Assembly: GCF_001715195.1 (NCBI RefSeq)
Contig: NZ_MDWE01000005.1
Location: 93,312 to 157,311 of the forward strand
From: Rhodohalobacter halophilus
Lineage (GTDB): Bacteria; Bacteroidota; Rhodothermia; Balneolales; Balneolaceae
Reading direction: 5' to 3'
Length of the DNA: 64,000 bases
This document shows positions 8,206-16,944 of the stretch, one piece after another; the stretch's first letter is position 1, and each line of letters opens with the position of its first letter. A program made the translations under genes and the position numbers. A model generated the notes under the pieces. That model saw only the letters and a program-made list of their open reading frames with translations. It ran no database searches and was not told where the DNA came from.

Positions 8206-10197
8206 ATGGTTCAGAGCTGGGTTGTAACACTCCCGCTGATGCTCTGGATGTTTCTAAGCATGGTGCTTGGAATTCATCTTACTTCTCACCTTGTGATGGA
8301 GTTTGCAATGGTTGCCGGTGCCGGTTATGTCCTTTTTGGGCCGGGCTTAGAAACCCTTCGAAGTGCACTGATCTCCAGCCGAAATCTCACACCCAACATG
8401 GATGTGCTGATTGCTCTCGGAACAACGGCATCACTCATTACCGGATTTGTATCCCTGGCTCATATGTTTGGGTGGGTCCACTCGCCATTCTACAGTTTTG
8501 CCGGGATTGCGGCTATGATCATGTCTTTTCATTTGACCGGCCGATACATTGAAGCAAAGGCACGTGGCCGAGCATCGGATGCAATTACTAAACTTCTGAC
8601 ACTGGAAGCGAAAACTGCAAGAATTATCAAAAATGGCCTGGAAGAAGAGATTGAAGTAAGTGAATTGAAAAAAGGGGATGTGATGATTGTCCGCCCGGGC
8701 GAAACCATTCCAACAGACGGTGTGGTTGTAGACGGCAAAAGTTCAGTTGACGAATCGATGGTAACCGGAGAGTCGATGCCGGTAGTGAGGGAGAAAGGGG
8801 ATGAAGTCATAGGCGGGACGATAAACAGTGAAGGATCGATACGTGTTCAGGCTAAGGAGGTCGGCGAAAATACGTTCCTCAACAAAGTTATCCGGATGGT
8901 GGAAGAGGCTCAGGGATCGAAAATACCGATTCAGGATTTTGCGGATCGGGTTACGGCTATTTTTGTGCCTGTTGTACTGGCCTTAACAGCATTTACATTT
9001 GCCGTATGGATGATCTTTCCGGAAGGGTTACGCCCGATTCTGGTCTGGGCAGACTCATTTTTGCCATGGATCATCACCGACCTTGAGCCGGTCAGTCAGG
9101 CTTTCTTTGTAGCGCTTGCAGTATTGGTGATTGCATGTCCCTGTGCGCTGGGCTTAGCTACCCCAACCGCCCTGATGGTTGGAACCGGACTTGGTGCCGA
9201 GAATGGAATTTTAATCCGGAAAGGTGAAGCGATTCAGCGCTTGGAAGAGGTGACAACATTTGTATTTGATAAGACCGGAACTCTGACCAAAGGTGAGCCT
9301 GAAGTGACGGACTGGGTTAGTTTTACAGACGCAGATGAATTGCTGAAAAAGAGAATTGCAGCAATTGAGAACCTTTCGGAGCATCCACTAAGCAGGGCTA
9401 TCACTTCTTATACCGGAATTGATGATCTGCCTGATGTAGAAAATTTTGAGTCCTTCACCGGAATGGGTGTAAAAGGAGAGGTGGATGGTGAACGAATTCT
9501 GGCTGGGAATAAAGATCTGCTTGAAAAATTCTCCGTAGCACTTACCTCTGAAGTGGAACGAGAGTCATCCAAACTGTTGGCTTCAGGGAAAACAACCATA
9601 TTTTTGGTTATTGGTGAGAAAGTTGAAGCACTTTGCGGTATAAAGGATACTCTGAAAAAAGAGACTCCCGAAGTCATCGCGTCACTGCACAAGAAAGGGT
9701 ATAAAACGGTGATGCTGACGGGAGATCAAGAGAAAGTTGCTGAAATTATTTCAAAAGAGATCGGAATCAATGAGTTTTATGCTCAAGTAAAACCCGGTGA
9801 AAAGTCGGACGTTATCAGACAGCTCCAAGAGAAGGGAGAAGTGGTGGCCATGGTAGGTGACGGAATTAATGATGCGCCTGCATTAACCCAATCTGATGTT
9901 GGAATCGCCCTCGGAACCGGGACTGACATTGCAATTGAATCAGGCAGTATGATTCTTATAGATGGCAACCCGCAAGCAATATTGCGGGCTATAAACTTGA
10001 GCAGGGAGACATTCAAGAAAATTCGTCAAAATCTCTTCTGGGCATTTTTCTATAATTTGGTAATGCTGCCTGTTGCAATGGTTGGCTGGATGCATCCCGT
10101 TCTGGCTGAAATTGCCATGGCTCTGAGTTCCATCAATGTTGTAGGAAACTCCCGAAGATTGCAGACAAAAAATATTGATGAATCAGGAACAAAATAG
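8206..10197 (+). CDS. copA: Cu(I)-exporting P1B-type ATPase core (CopA, in -1 frame of HMA part)
   Basis: An inner-membrane copper pump. Visible motifs are TGES near residue 186, the membrane CPC near 309, the phosphorylated aspartate in DKTGTLT near 355, HP near 391 (EHPLSRA), GDGINDAP near 551, and the last helices with YN and MALSS that mark Cu(I) transporters (P1B-1). The ATG at 8206 starts directly at the first membrane helix and has no nearby Shine-Dalgarno; the same frame is open back to 8104, encoding a Lys/Glu-rich linker that joins to the HMA protein if translation slips at 8137-8143. As a separate product the pump would lack its HMA domains. It probably works with the AraC-type regulator upstream. 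Confidence 0.95.
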   Translation: MVQSWVVTLPLMLWMFLSMVLGIHLTSHLVMEFAMVAGAGYVLFGPGLETLRSALISSRNLTPNMDVLIALGTTASLITGFVSLAHMFGWVHSPFYSFAGIAAMIMSFHLTGRYIEAKARGRASDAITKLLTLEAKTARIIKNGLEEEIEVSELKKGDVMIVRPGETIPTDGVVVDGKSSVDESMVTGESMPVVREKGDEVIGGTINSEGSIRVQAKEVGENTFLNKVIRMVEEAQGSKIPIQDFADRVTAIFVPVVLALTAFTFAVWMIFPEGLRPILVWADSFLPWIITDLEPVSQAFFVALAVLVIACPCALGLATPTALMVGTGLGAENGILIRKGEAIQRLEEVTTFVFDKTGTLTKGEPEVTDWVSFTDADELLKKRIAAIENLSEHPLSRAITSYTGIDDLPDVENFESFTGMGVKGEVDGERILAGNKDLLEKFSVALTSEVERESSKLLASGKTTIFLVIGEKVEALCGIKDTLKKETPEVIASLHKKGYKTVMLTGDQEKVAEIISKEIGINEFYAQVKPGEKSDVIRQLQEKGEVVAMVGDGINDAPALTQSDVGIALGTGTDIAIESGSMILIDGNPQAILRAINLSRETFKKIRQNLFWAFFYNLVMLPVAMVGWMHPVLAEIAMALSSINVVGNSRRLQTKNIDESGTK

Positions 10198-10330
10198 ATG
10201 ATTTCTTGTAACAAATTCCTTTCTAAAAACTCTTATTAAGTACACAACATTACAAAAGCTGTGAAAGGCTCATTCAAAAAATTGTAAATAGTTGTGATGG
10301 TGATAAACAAAAACTTGATTTTGGCTACGG

Positions 10331-10346
10331 TTCTATTTAGATAGAA
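10331..10346. repeat. Short inverted repeat TTCTAT-N4-ATAGAA
   Basis: Perfect 6-bp arms with a 4-base spacer, 41 bp before the small ORF at 10388. It could be an operator or part of a promoter; its short length makes chance occurrence quite possible. Confidence 0.3.
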
Positions 10347-10387
10347 TAGTCCCACAAAGCCACTCTTTTAAAATTTTGTGTTCTCTG

Positions 10388-10462
10388 ATGAAAAACTGGA
10401 AAACATTACTCTTTAAGGTAGCTCTGCTCGTAGTTATCGCAATTGTTATTTTTACCGGCTGA
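10388..10462 (+). CDS. Possible 24-residue single-pass membrane peptide
   Basis: ATG to TGA encodes a 24-residue peptide that begins MKNWKTLLFK and ends in a hydrophobic run (VALLVVIAIVIFTG). A basic, aromatic start followed by one membrane segment is the typical shape of small bacterial membrane proteins. It lies between the copper pump and a sensor kinase, with an inverted repeat upstream. No homology is known to me and there is no strong ribosome-binding site, so this is a candidate only. Confidence 0.35.
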   Translation: MKNWKTLLFKVALLVVIAIVIFTG

Positions 10463-10548
10463 AAGTTTACTTTGCATGGTGTAGCCATGACGTAGTCCAC
10501 CGTAATTTTTTATACCTTCTTGAAAGGGGTAAATAGAAAAGTTTTATC

Positions 10549-12498
10549 ATGAGCGGTGACATAGAATTTCTTCAAAAACATGCTACACTCATTTCTAAGC
10601 TTCTCAACTACACGTTTGATGCTTGTCTTATCTGTGAACCGTCTGATGGTGAGTTGAGGACTCTGTATGCCAATCAAACCTACTACTCACTCACCGAACA
10701 GGCAGAAGAGGATGTTGTGGGAGCTAAACCACGATTAACAGCCAATAAAACTACTGCTGACAACATTTATCAGTCCATTCTGAAAAGTTTTAATCAGAGT
10801 GAAACGTTCGAAAAGGAGTGTTCCGGGCTGACAGCTGCCGGTAATCCATTTTGGGCTATCGTGAAGTCATACTCCATAGATGACGGCGATGAAAAGTTTT
10901 GTGTGATTCTTATTAAGGATATCACAATTCGAAAAAGAAGGGAGAGAGAACTGACGAAGGCAGTTGAATCAGCGGAGGAGTCAAAAGTAGTGAAGGATAA
11001 ATTTCTGGCGAATATGAGCCATGAGATGAGAACCCCCCTAAACGGCATACTTGGTACAGCTCAACTACTGGAAGGAACAGAGTTGAGTGAGGAACAGGCA
11101 GACTATGTAGAAGAAGTTCGGCACTCTGCTGAAAACCTTTTAGCAATCATCAACGATATTCTGGAATTTAACTTCCTGAAATCAACCCAGTTCAAGCTCG
11201 AGAACAGGAAGTTTAACCTTCAAAAACAGCTGAGCGGCCTGCTTGAGACAATAAAGGGGAGAGCCGAAGAAAAAGGTTTAAAGCTAGAACTCGTAGTATC
11301 AGATAAATTTCCCTCACAACTTTTGGGAGATTCTGTCCGACTGACACAAATTTTAATGAACCTGATTGGTAACTCCATCAAATTTACCAACGAAGGGACG
11401 GTAACTATTTTGGCCAGGGCCTTGAAGCCTGAAAATGGAAGGGTACCGGTTGAAATAAAAGTAAAAGACTCAGGAATCGGTATTCCTGAATCGATGGTTG
11501 AGGATGTGTTTGAGAGTTTTAATCAGGCGTTCAAGTCCAGGTTGTACAAGTATGGAGGTACCGGAATTGGACTTTCTATAGTGAAGCAACTGGTTGGGCA
11601 TATGGATGGCCGGATTGATGTGGAGAGTGAAATTGGGAAAGGAACAACGGTGACACTGCTGTTACCGTTTGAACTTCCAGGGTCGTCCACAGAGTACAAA
11701 TCGCTGGATCAGCAGGAGTCTGATGAGGAAGAGTTTTCCGGACATAAAATCTTAATTGTGGATGACTATCCTCTGAATCGCAGAATTGTGAAAGGTATGC
11801 TGAAGCGTTTGGGGGTTGAAGTAGATGAAGCCGAAGATGGTGCTGAAGCTCTTCAATTGAGTGAGCATCACAATTATTTAGCTATTTTTATGGATGTTCA
11901 CATGCCGGGAATGGGTGGGCTAGAAGCAACCCGTAAAATTCGGGGTCGAGAAGAGAAAAAGGGAATTCACACACCGATCGTTGCAATCACGGCATCTGTG
12001 TTGGATCGGGATATTGAAGAGTGCAGAGAGGCCGGAATGGATGGGTTTATGGCAAAGCCATTCACATACAACCAGATCTACGAAAATTTCAAAAAATATG
12101 TTGTTGACAGGGAGAGCGGTGAGCAGCTTCCAGAAGATGATGGTCAGGAGCCCGATGAATTATTAAACAATCTTGAAGAGATGACGGGTGGTGACCAGGA
12201 GCTGATAGTAGAGATGCTGGACCTATTTCTGGATCAAACTCCCGAATTGATGGATCAAATTCTTGAGTATTTTAATCAGGGCAAATATAATCTTGTAAAG
12301 AGCAGCTCTCATACCCTTAAACCAACATTCACATATATTGGTATGGAGCAAGCCACAGAGCTGGCTAAAAAAATTGAAGAGATGGCAGGCCGTGAACAGG
12401 TCATTGAAAAAGAGCTGGCTATCTTGATAAATGAGCTGAAAGATCTATGTGATGATGCGATTAAGAGAGTAGGCAAAGTGAGAGAAAGGTACTCATAG
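10549..12498 (+). CDS. Hybrid sensor histidine kinase (PAS-HisKA-HATPase-REC-Hpt)
   Basis: A cytoplasmic multidomain phosphorelay protein of 649 residues with no membrane segment. In order: a PAS domain (about 15-130), a short coiled coil, HisKA with FLANMSHEMRTPLNG (His near 159), HATPase_c with N-box NLIGNSIKFT near 270, DSGIGIP and GGTGIGLSI, a receiver domain (about 400-520; VDDY acids, phospho-Asp in FMDVHMPG near 449, MAKPF lysine) and a C-terminal Hpt domain with SSSHTLK (His near 587). All phosphotransfer residues are intact, so His-Asp-His relay to an unlinked response regulator is expected. The signal is unknown. Its stop abuts the convergent GNAT gene (6-bp overlap). Confidence 0.95.
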   Translation: MSGDIEFLQKHATLISKLLNYTFDACLICEPSDGELRTLYANQTYYSLTEQAEEDVVGAKPRLTANKTTADNIYQSILKSFNQSETFEKECSGLTAAGNPFWAIVKSYSIDDGDEKFCVILIKDITIRKRRERELTKAVESAEESKVVKDKFLANMSHEMRTPLNGILGTAQLLEGTELSEEQADYVEEVRHSAENLLAIINDILEFNFLKSTQFKLENRKFNLQKQLSGLLETIKGRAEEKGLKLELVVSDKFPSQLLGDSVRLTQILMNLIGNSIKFTNEGTVTILARALKPENGRVPVEIKVKDSGIGIPESMVEDVFESFNQAFKSRLYKYGGTGIGLSIVKQLVGHMDGRIDVESEIGKGTTVTLLLPFELPGSSTEYKSLDQQESDEEEFSGHKILIVDDYPLNRRIVKGMLKRLGVEVDEAEDGAEALQLSEHHNYLAIFMDVHMPGMGGLEATRKIRGREEKKGIHTPIVAITASVLDRDIEECREAGMDGFMAKPFTYNQIYENFKKYVVDRESGEQLPEDDGQEPDELLNNLEEMTGGDQELIVEMLDLFLDQTPELMDQILEYFNQGKYNLVKSSSHTLKPTFTYIGMEQATELAKKIEEMAGREQVIEKELAILINELKDLCDDAIKRVGKVRERYS

Positions 12499-12936
12499 TT
12501 GTTGTACCATCTGCAGGTGAGGAATTCCGTCCTCATCATAAACGTCGCTGCAAGGTGCAAAACCGAGCTCCTTATAGAAGGATTTCAGATGAGCTTGTGC
12601 TTCTATAAATACACGATCATACTCCATTTCATGAACCCATTTGAGGGATTCTTTTACGACCATTTTTCCCAATCCTCTGCCCCTATGATCTTTATGGACG
12701 ACAATTCTCCCAATGTATACATCGCTGAATTTATCGCCCGGTGGCACTATCCTGCTGTACGCGATTAGATTACCATCCTCTTTTAGCAGCAGATGGTCTG
12801 AATGAGAATCTCGCCCGTCAATATCATCATAGATGCATGTCTGCTCTATGATGAAAATATCCTGTCGCAGTTTCAGAATCTCGTAAAGGTCGGTTGAAGG
12901 CATATTTTGAAGACCTTTGAATCGGGTAAATTGCAT
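12493..12936 (-). CDS. ElaA-like GNAT family N-acetyltransferase
   Basis: A protein of 147 residues with the single GNAT fold. The acetyl-CoA pyrophosphate-binding loop is visible as VVHKDHRGRGLGKMVV (about 76-91), and the start (LYEILKLRQDIFIIEQTCIYDDIDGRD) matches the ElaA group. The substrate is unknown. It is convergent with the histidine kinase, sharing 6 bp, and its upstream side faces the divergent holin-like gene across about 90 bp. Confidence 0.88.
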   Translation of the reverse strand: MQFTRFKGLQNMPSTDLYEILKLRQDIFIIEQTCIYDDIDGRDSHSDHLLLKEDGNLIAYSRIVPPGDKFSDVYIGRIVVHKDHRGRGLGKMVVKESLKWVHEMEYDRVFIEAQAHLKSFYKELGFAPCSDVYDEDGIPHLQMVQQL

Positions 12937-13026
12937 GAATTATTAAACTTTTATGTTAAAACCCCGTAAAGCTAATCAGGTTTGTATTAGCAGAAAATTT
13001 CAGGAAAAGTACTAAATCCGATTCCC

Positions 13027-13353
13027 ATGTTAAAAATACTATTAATCAACAGCTTGGTTATTTTCTTCGGTGCCTATTTGTTAGATGGTGTAAAGGTTAA
13101 AAACTATTTAACGGCATTGGGTGTAGCCATTCTGCTGGCTTTAATCAACGTATTTATTAAACCATTCATCGTGCTGCTTACCCTTCCGTTGACGATTATT
13201 ACGCTGGGGCTGTTTGTCTGGGTAATTAATGCCTGGATGCTTATGCTAATAGATAAACTTGTTGAGGGCTTTTCGTTAAAAAGTTTCTGGTGGGCTCTGT
13301 TTTTTGCTCTCTTCATCTCCATTCTTAATGGACTACTCCTGCGGATATTTTAG
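13027..13353 (+). CDS. Phage-holin-4-like / YvlD-type small membrane protein
   Basis: A protein of 108 residues with four hydrophobic segments (about 3-20, 30-47, 52-74 and 85-107), including ALINVFIKPFIVLLTLPLTIITLG and VINAWMLMLIDKLVEGF, characteristic of the holin superfamily IV/YvlD family. These are usually chromosomal inner-membrane proteins of unknown role and not phage genes; no phage genes are near. It stands alone between the GNAT gene and ptsH. Confidence 0.82.
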   Translation: MLKILLINSLVIFFGAYLLDGVKVKNYLTALGVAILLALINVFIKPFIVLLTLPLTIITLGLFVWVINAWMLMLIDKLVEGFSLKSFWWALFFALFISILNGLLLRIF

Positions 13354-13580
13354 ACTATCAGTAATTGTTAAACTTCCGTTAATTTGATTGACTCGGATGC
13401 TATGTGTTCGAGTAATTTTTGTTATTTTCTACAGTTGATCTCTGACAGTGAGAATGTGCAAATAATTGCAAAAATTTTCTTGCAGGCGAACGATTTAACA
13501 CCGTTTTTGTACTTCTTAATTGTACAGTGACAAACAGGCTGTATGATAATTTCCCCAGCCGGATTTAATGATTTCATCAG

Positions 13581-13847
13581 ATGGTAAAGAAGAAAGTAAC
13601 AGTTAAAAATGAAGCCGGGTTGCATGCTCGCCCATCATCAGTATTAGTAAAAACCGCATCTAAATTTGATTCAGATTTTTACATTAGTATGTATGGGTAT
13701 AAAGTAAACGGCAAAAGTATTTTGGGGGTCATGACCCTCGCGGCAGAAAGTGGTGCCGAAATGGAGTTGATATTTGACGGCCCTGACGAAGAGGAAGCAC
13801 TTAAAATTATTTCTGAGCTGTTTGAGAATAAGTTTCAACCTAACTAA
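13581..13847 (+). CDS. ptsH: Phosphocarrier protein HPr
   Basis: A protein of 88 residues that receives phosphate from enzyme I. The active His15 lies in EAGLHARPSS and the regulatory Ser46 in GKSILGVMTL, so both enzyme I phosphorylation and HPr-kinase control look possible. The stop overlaps the ptsI start (TAATG), showing translational coupling. No EIIA, EIIB or EIIC gene is in the window; in this part of the bacterial tree HPr and EI often serve regulation without sugar-specific enzymes (family knowledge). HPr kinase is not in the window either. Confidence 0.96.
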   Translation: MVKKKVTVKNEAGLHARPSSVLVKTASKFDSDFYISMYGYKVNGKSILGVMTLAAESGAEMELIFDGPDEEEALKIISELFENKFQPN

Positions 13848-15556
13848 TGGTTATGAGGAGTCGTATTGAGCTAACAGGTATACCTGCTTCAAGAGGGATT
13901 GGCCTTGGCAATGCCTATATACTGGAAGACAATACAGAAGATGTTAGCCCAGAAAAGATTCAGACCAACGAGGTGGAGGGACACCTGGATCGGTTCAGAC
14001 GCTCCATCAACTATTTGAGAGAGAAATTTGAACGTTTGAAAAAAAGTGAATCGGGAGAAGTTGCCGAAATTTTAGATGCACAGATCGAGACACTGAAAGA
14101 TCCCGAGCTGAATAAATCCATTCAGCATAAGATAAAGAATGAGCTATACCGGTCTGAATATGCGATCTACAGCACATTTAATGAGTATATCCATGTTATG
14201 GAGAATGCTGATTCGGAATGGCTGAATGACCGAACAATTGATCTGATTGCCATTCGTGATCAGCTAATAGATATTGTGAGAAACCGCCGCCGGGAAACGG
14301 AGGTGACAGAAAACTCTGTCATTTTCGCTTCAAATATTTCACCGACAAAGATGATTGAACTGAGTCGCCAGAATATTGCCGGTGTTGTTATGGAGAAGGG
14401 TGGACTGACCTCCCACGCGGTAATTCTATCCCAGTCACTTGATATTCCCTGCGTCATCAATGTGAAATGGAACCGAAAAAAGTTGCTGAAAGGCGAGGAA
14501 GTTTTTGTTGATGGCGATACTGGAAAGGTAATCATCAGACCCGATGAGCGAGAAAGCCGATACTATCGGGACAGAAAAGAGGAACAGGAACGGCTCTACC
14601 AAGAATCGCTAAAGATTATTGATCAGCCCAGCGAAACTCGATGTGGCTCTCCATTTCATCTTCAGGCGAATGTGGAGTTTCTTGAAGAGCTGCCAAGAAT
14701 TGAAAAACATGGTGCACACGGGGTAGGGCTTCTTCGAACAGAAACGATCTTGTTTCAAAAAACCGGCTTTGATGTTGAAGCTCAATTGAAATTTTATCGG
14801 GAAGTAGTTCAGGCCAGCGGTGGTTCTGAAGTAACGATTCGGCTGTTTGATGCCGGAGGGGATAAACTTATCGGAGACTCCGATTTAGAAGCGAACCCTT
14901 TTTTGGGGTGGCGTGGTATCAGAATGTTGCTTGACAGGCAAGATCTACTGGATAACCAACTGGAGGCCATTTATCGTTTGTCCGGAGAGTTTCCTGGTCA
15001 GATAAAAATGTTGGTTCCGATGATTTCATGCATGAGTGAATTGAATAAACTGAAGAAGGCAGCTGAGAATATCAGGACAAAACTTGAGAAGGGGTCTGTG
15101 AATATCGACTCCGAATTGCCAATTGGGATTATGATTGAGGTGCCCAGTGCGGCACTCCTCGCTGAGCAGTTCGCTGAAAATGTAGATTTTTTTAGTATCG
15201 GTACGAATGATTTAACGCAGTACACTCTGGCTGTTGATCGTGGGAATGAAAGGATTTCAGATCTTTTTCAACCAAATCACCCGGCAGTTTGGAAGCTGAT
15301 TCAAATGACCAAGGTCGGTGCCGATAAACATGGAGTGCCCGTTGCGGTATGCGGTGAAATGGCATCGAAACCGAAAGAGGCCGCCTGCCTGATTGGAATG
15401 GGGATCAATAGTTTAAGTATGACTACGTCTGCACTTCCGGCAGTAAAAGCTTTTCTTTGCGATCACACTCTCGATGAGATGCAGTTACTGGCTGATTCTG
15501 TACTCAGTGCAAACTCACCCTTAGAGGCAGAAAAATTGTTAAATCAGTTTGTCTGA
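13847..15556 (+). CDS. ptsI: PTS enzyme I (phosphoenolpyruvate--protein phosphotransferase)
   Basis: Transfers phosphate from PEP to HPr in the cytoplasm. The length of 569 residues is normal. The N-terminal HPr-binding region precedes the phospho-histidine loop GGLTSHAVILSQ (His near 190), then the PEP-binding barrel with GLLRTE, ANPFLGWRGIRM, GTNDLTQYTLAVDRGN and the catalytic cysteine loop VAVCGEMASKP near 500. It overlaps ptsH by one base. TGA serves as its stop codon, which shows TGA is not read as Trp in this genome. Confidence 0.97.
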   Translation: MVMRSRIELTGIPASRGIGLGNAYILEDNTEDVSPEKIQTNEVEGHLDRFRRSINYLREKFERLKKSESGEVAEILDAQIETLKDPELNKSIQHKIKNELYRSEYAIYSTFNEYIHVMENADSEWLNDRTIDLIAIRDQLIDIVRNRRRETEVTENSVIFASNISPTKMIELSRQNIAGVVMEKGGLTSHAVILSQSLDIPCVINVKWNRKKLLKGEEVFVDGDTGKVIIRPDERESRYYRDRKEEQERLYQESLKIIDQPSETRCGSPFHLQANVEFLEELPRIEKHGAHGVGLLRTETILFQKTGFDVEAQLKFYREVVQASGGSEVTIRLFDAGGDKLIGDSDLEANPFLGWRGIRMLLDRQDLLDNQLEAIYRLSGEFPGQIKMLVPMISCMSELNKLKKAAENIRTKLEKGSVNIDSELPIGIMIEVPSAALLAEQFAENVDFFSIGTNDLTQYTLAVDRGNERISDLFQPNHPAVWKLIQMTKVGADKHGVPVAVCGEMASKPKEAACLIGMGINSLSMTTSALPAVKAFLCDHTLDEMQLLADSVLSANSPLEAEKLLNQFV

Positions 15557-15817
15557 TCTCTTATAAGATGGTATTGCAAAGCTCTCTTCATCTGATTTAA
15601 ATTAAAAACCATAACAGTTTATGCGGTTGATGATTATCCATCGACGGAGCTTAATCAGGAACCGTTTCCATAGTTGATAATTTAAGGCTTTATTGCAAAA
15701 TCACCTTAAAAATATCCGCAAATAGGATGTTTGTAAAGAAATCATCTTTGTAATAATCTTTTCTTAAGTAAAATAATTAGTTAATATGGTGAATCAACTG
15801 AAAAAAATTCAATCATC

Positions 15818-16120
15818 ATGTTAAGTAAAGCATATACACCAAAGAGAACTGTTTGTAAGGTAACGTTTACACTGCCCGGTGAGTGGGCCGATCAAGAAGT
15901 TAAGCTGGTCGGTGATTTCAATGACTGGGACCGAAAAACAGATTCAATGAAAAAGAATAAAAAAGGGAACTGGGAGATTACAAAACGATTAAAACCTGAA
16001 TCGAACTACAAATTCCGATATCTGATTGACGGTGAACATTGGGAAAATGATGACCATGCAGATCAATATGTACCCAACGAGTTTGGCAGTGAAGACTCAG
16101 TGGTAATAACCGGTAAATAA
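15818..16120 (+). CDS. Stand-alone CBM48 / isoamylase early-set domain protein
   Basis: A protein of 100 residues that consists almost entirely of one glycogen-binding-type beta sandwich (VTFTLPGEWADQEVKLVGDFNDWD ... YKFRYLIDG), as in AMPK-beta and isoamylase N-terminal domains. No enzyme domain is attached. It overlaps birA by one base (TAATG), so the two are translated together. A glycogen- or oligosaccharide-binding role is inferred from the fold alone; 260 bp of apparently non-coding DNA lies upstream. Confidence 0.88.
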   Translation: MLSKAYTPKRTVCKVTFTLPGEWADQEVKLVGDFNDWDRKTDSMKKNKKGNWEITKRLKPESNYKFRYLIDGEHWENDDHADQYVPNEFGSEDSVVITGK

Positions 16121-16944
16121 TGATCATGGGGAGCAGGCCTTTTCATACCGAGCAATTTAAAGAGAATCTAAAAACGAAATGGCTCGGTAGAACTTTTCAT
16201 TTTATTGAAGAGGTCGGCTCAACCAATTCCTATCTGAAACGGATCCCTGAGAATGAATTGACTCACGGAGAAGTTGTTGTAGCGAATCATCAGACCGAAG
16301 GGCGGGGACAGCATCAAAAAAAATGGATTGCCGATCCCGGACTTAATCTGACATTCACAGCCGCCTTCAAACCGGGGAAAGCAGATCGGTTATCACTTCT
16401 GACATTGGCATTTGCCTATGGTGTTTTGACTGTTTTGAGAAGATATACATATGAGGCGGTCTTTCTGAAATGGCCTAATGATCTCTACGTGGGTTCAAAA
16501 AAAATCGGAGGTGTATTGACAGAGTGTACATTTCTGGGAGTTCGTCCTGAACGAACATTAATTGGGGTCGGGCTCAATATTTTTCAGGAGAACTTTCCGA
16601 AAGAGTTGGAGGGTGAGGTTGCCGCTTTATGTCAGGTTTCATCGAAAGAAATACATCGTGAGCAGTTACTGGCGGAAGTTTTAAATGCCTGCGAAATGAT
16701 ATATGAAAACTGGGCTGCCGGAGATTCTGAACTTCATAAATCGATCAGTCGAAACCTCATTGGATATGGCGAATGGGTTCGGCTGAAAATTGATAATGAA
16801 TTACTTGATGATCGGTACAAATTTTTGGGAGTTAATGAAAAAGGTGAGTTATTGGTATTAAATAACAATTTGGAGCTGAACACCTATTCACATGAGCAAA
16901 TTCGAATCATCTCCGGTAGCGAAAGCATTTCAAAAATCCGTTGA
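16120..16944 (+). CDS. birA: Biotin--[acetyl-CoA-carboxylase] ligase
   Basis: Activates biotin with ATP and attaches it to the BCCP subunit of biotin enzymes. Motifs are EVGSTNSYLK, the biotinyl-AMP loop GRGQHQKKWIADPG near 61 and KWPNDLYVGSKKIGGVLTE near 116. The helix-turn-helix domain of E. coli BirA is absent, so this is a monofunctional ligase that should not repress transcription. The start overlaps the CBM48 gene; the last 53 bases overlap the start of tilS in another frame. Confidence 0.95.
   Translation: MIMGSRPFHTEQFKENLKTKWLGRTFHFIEEVGSTNSYLKRIPENELTHGEVVVANHQTEGRGQHQKKWIADPGLNLTFTAAFKPGKADRLSLLTLAFAYGVLTVLRRYTYEAVFLKWPNDLYVGSKKIGGVLTECTFLGVRPERTLIGVGLNIFQENFPKELEGEVAALCQVSSKEIHREQLLAEVLNACEMIYENWAAGDSELHKSISRNLIGYGEWVRLKIDNELLDDRYKFLGVNEKGELLVLNNNLELNTYSHEQIRIISGSESISKIR

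Larger units (their letters stand above)
10198..10548. other. Intergenic stretch after copA
   Basis: 350 bp between the copper pump and the hybrid kinase. It holds one inverted repeat (TTCTAT-TTAG-ATAGAA, 10331-10346) and one small open frame (10388-10462). No terminator with a clear U-run was found, and nothing else is recognised. Confidence 0.6.

Noticed and set aside
13027..13353. Holin-like gene as evidence of prophage
   Set aside because: The YvlD/holin-4 family is mostly chromosomal and there are no phage genes around it.
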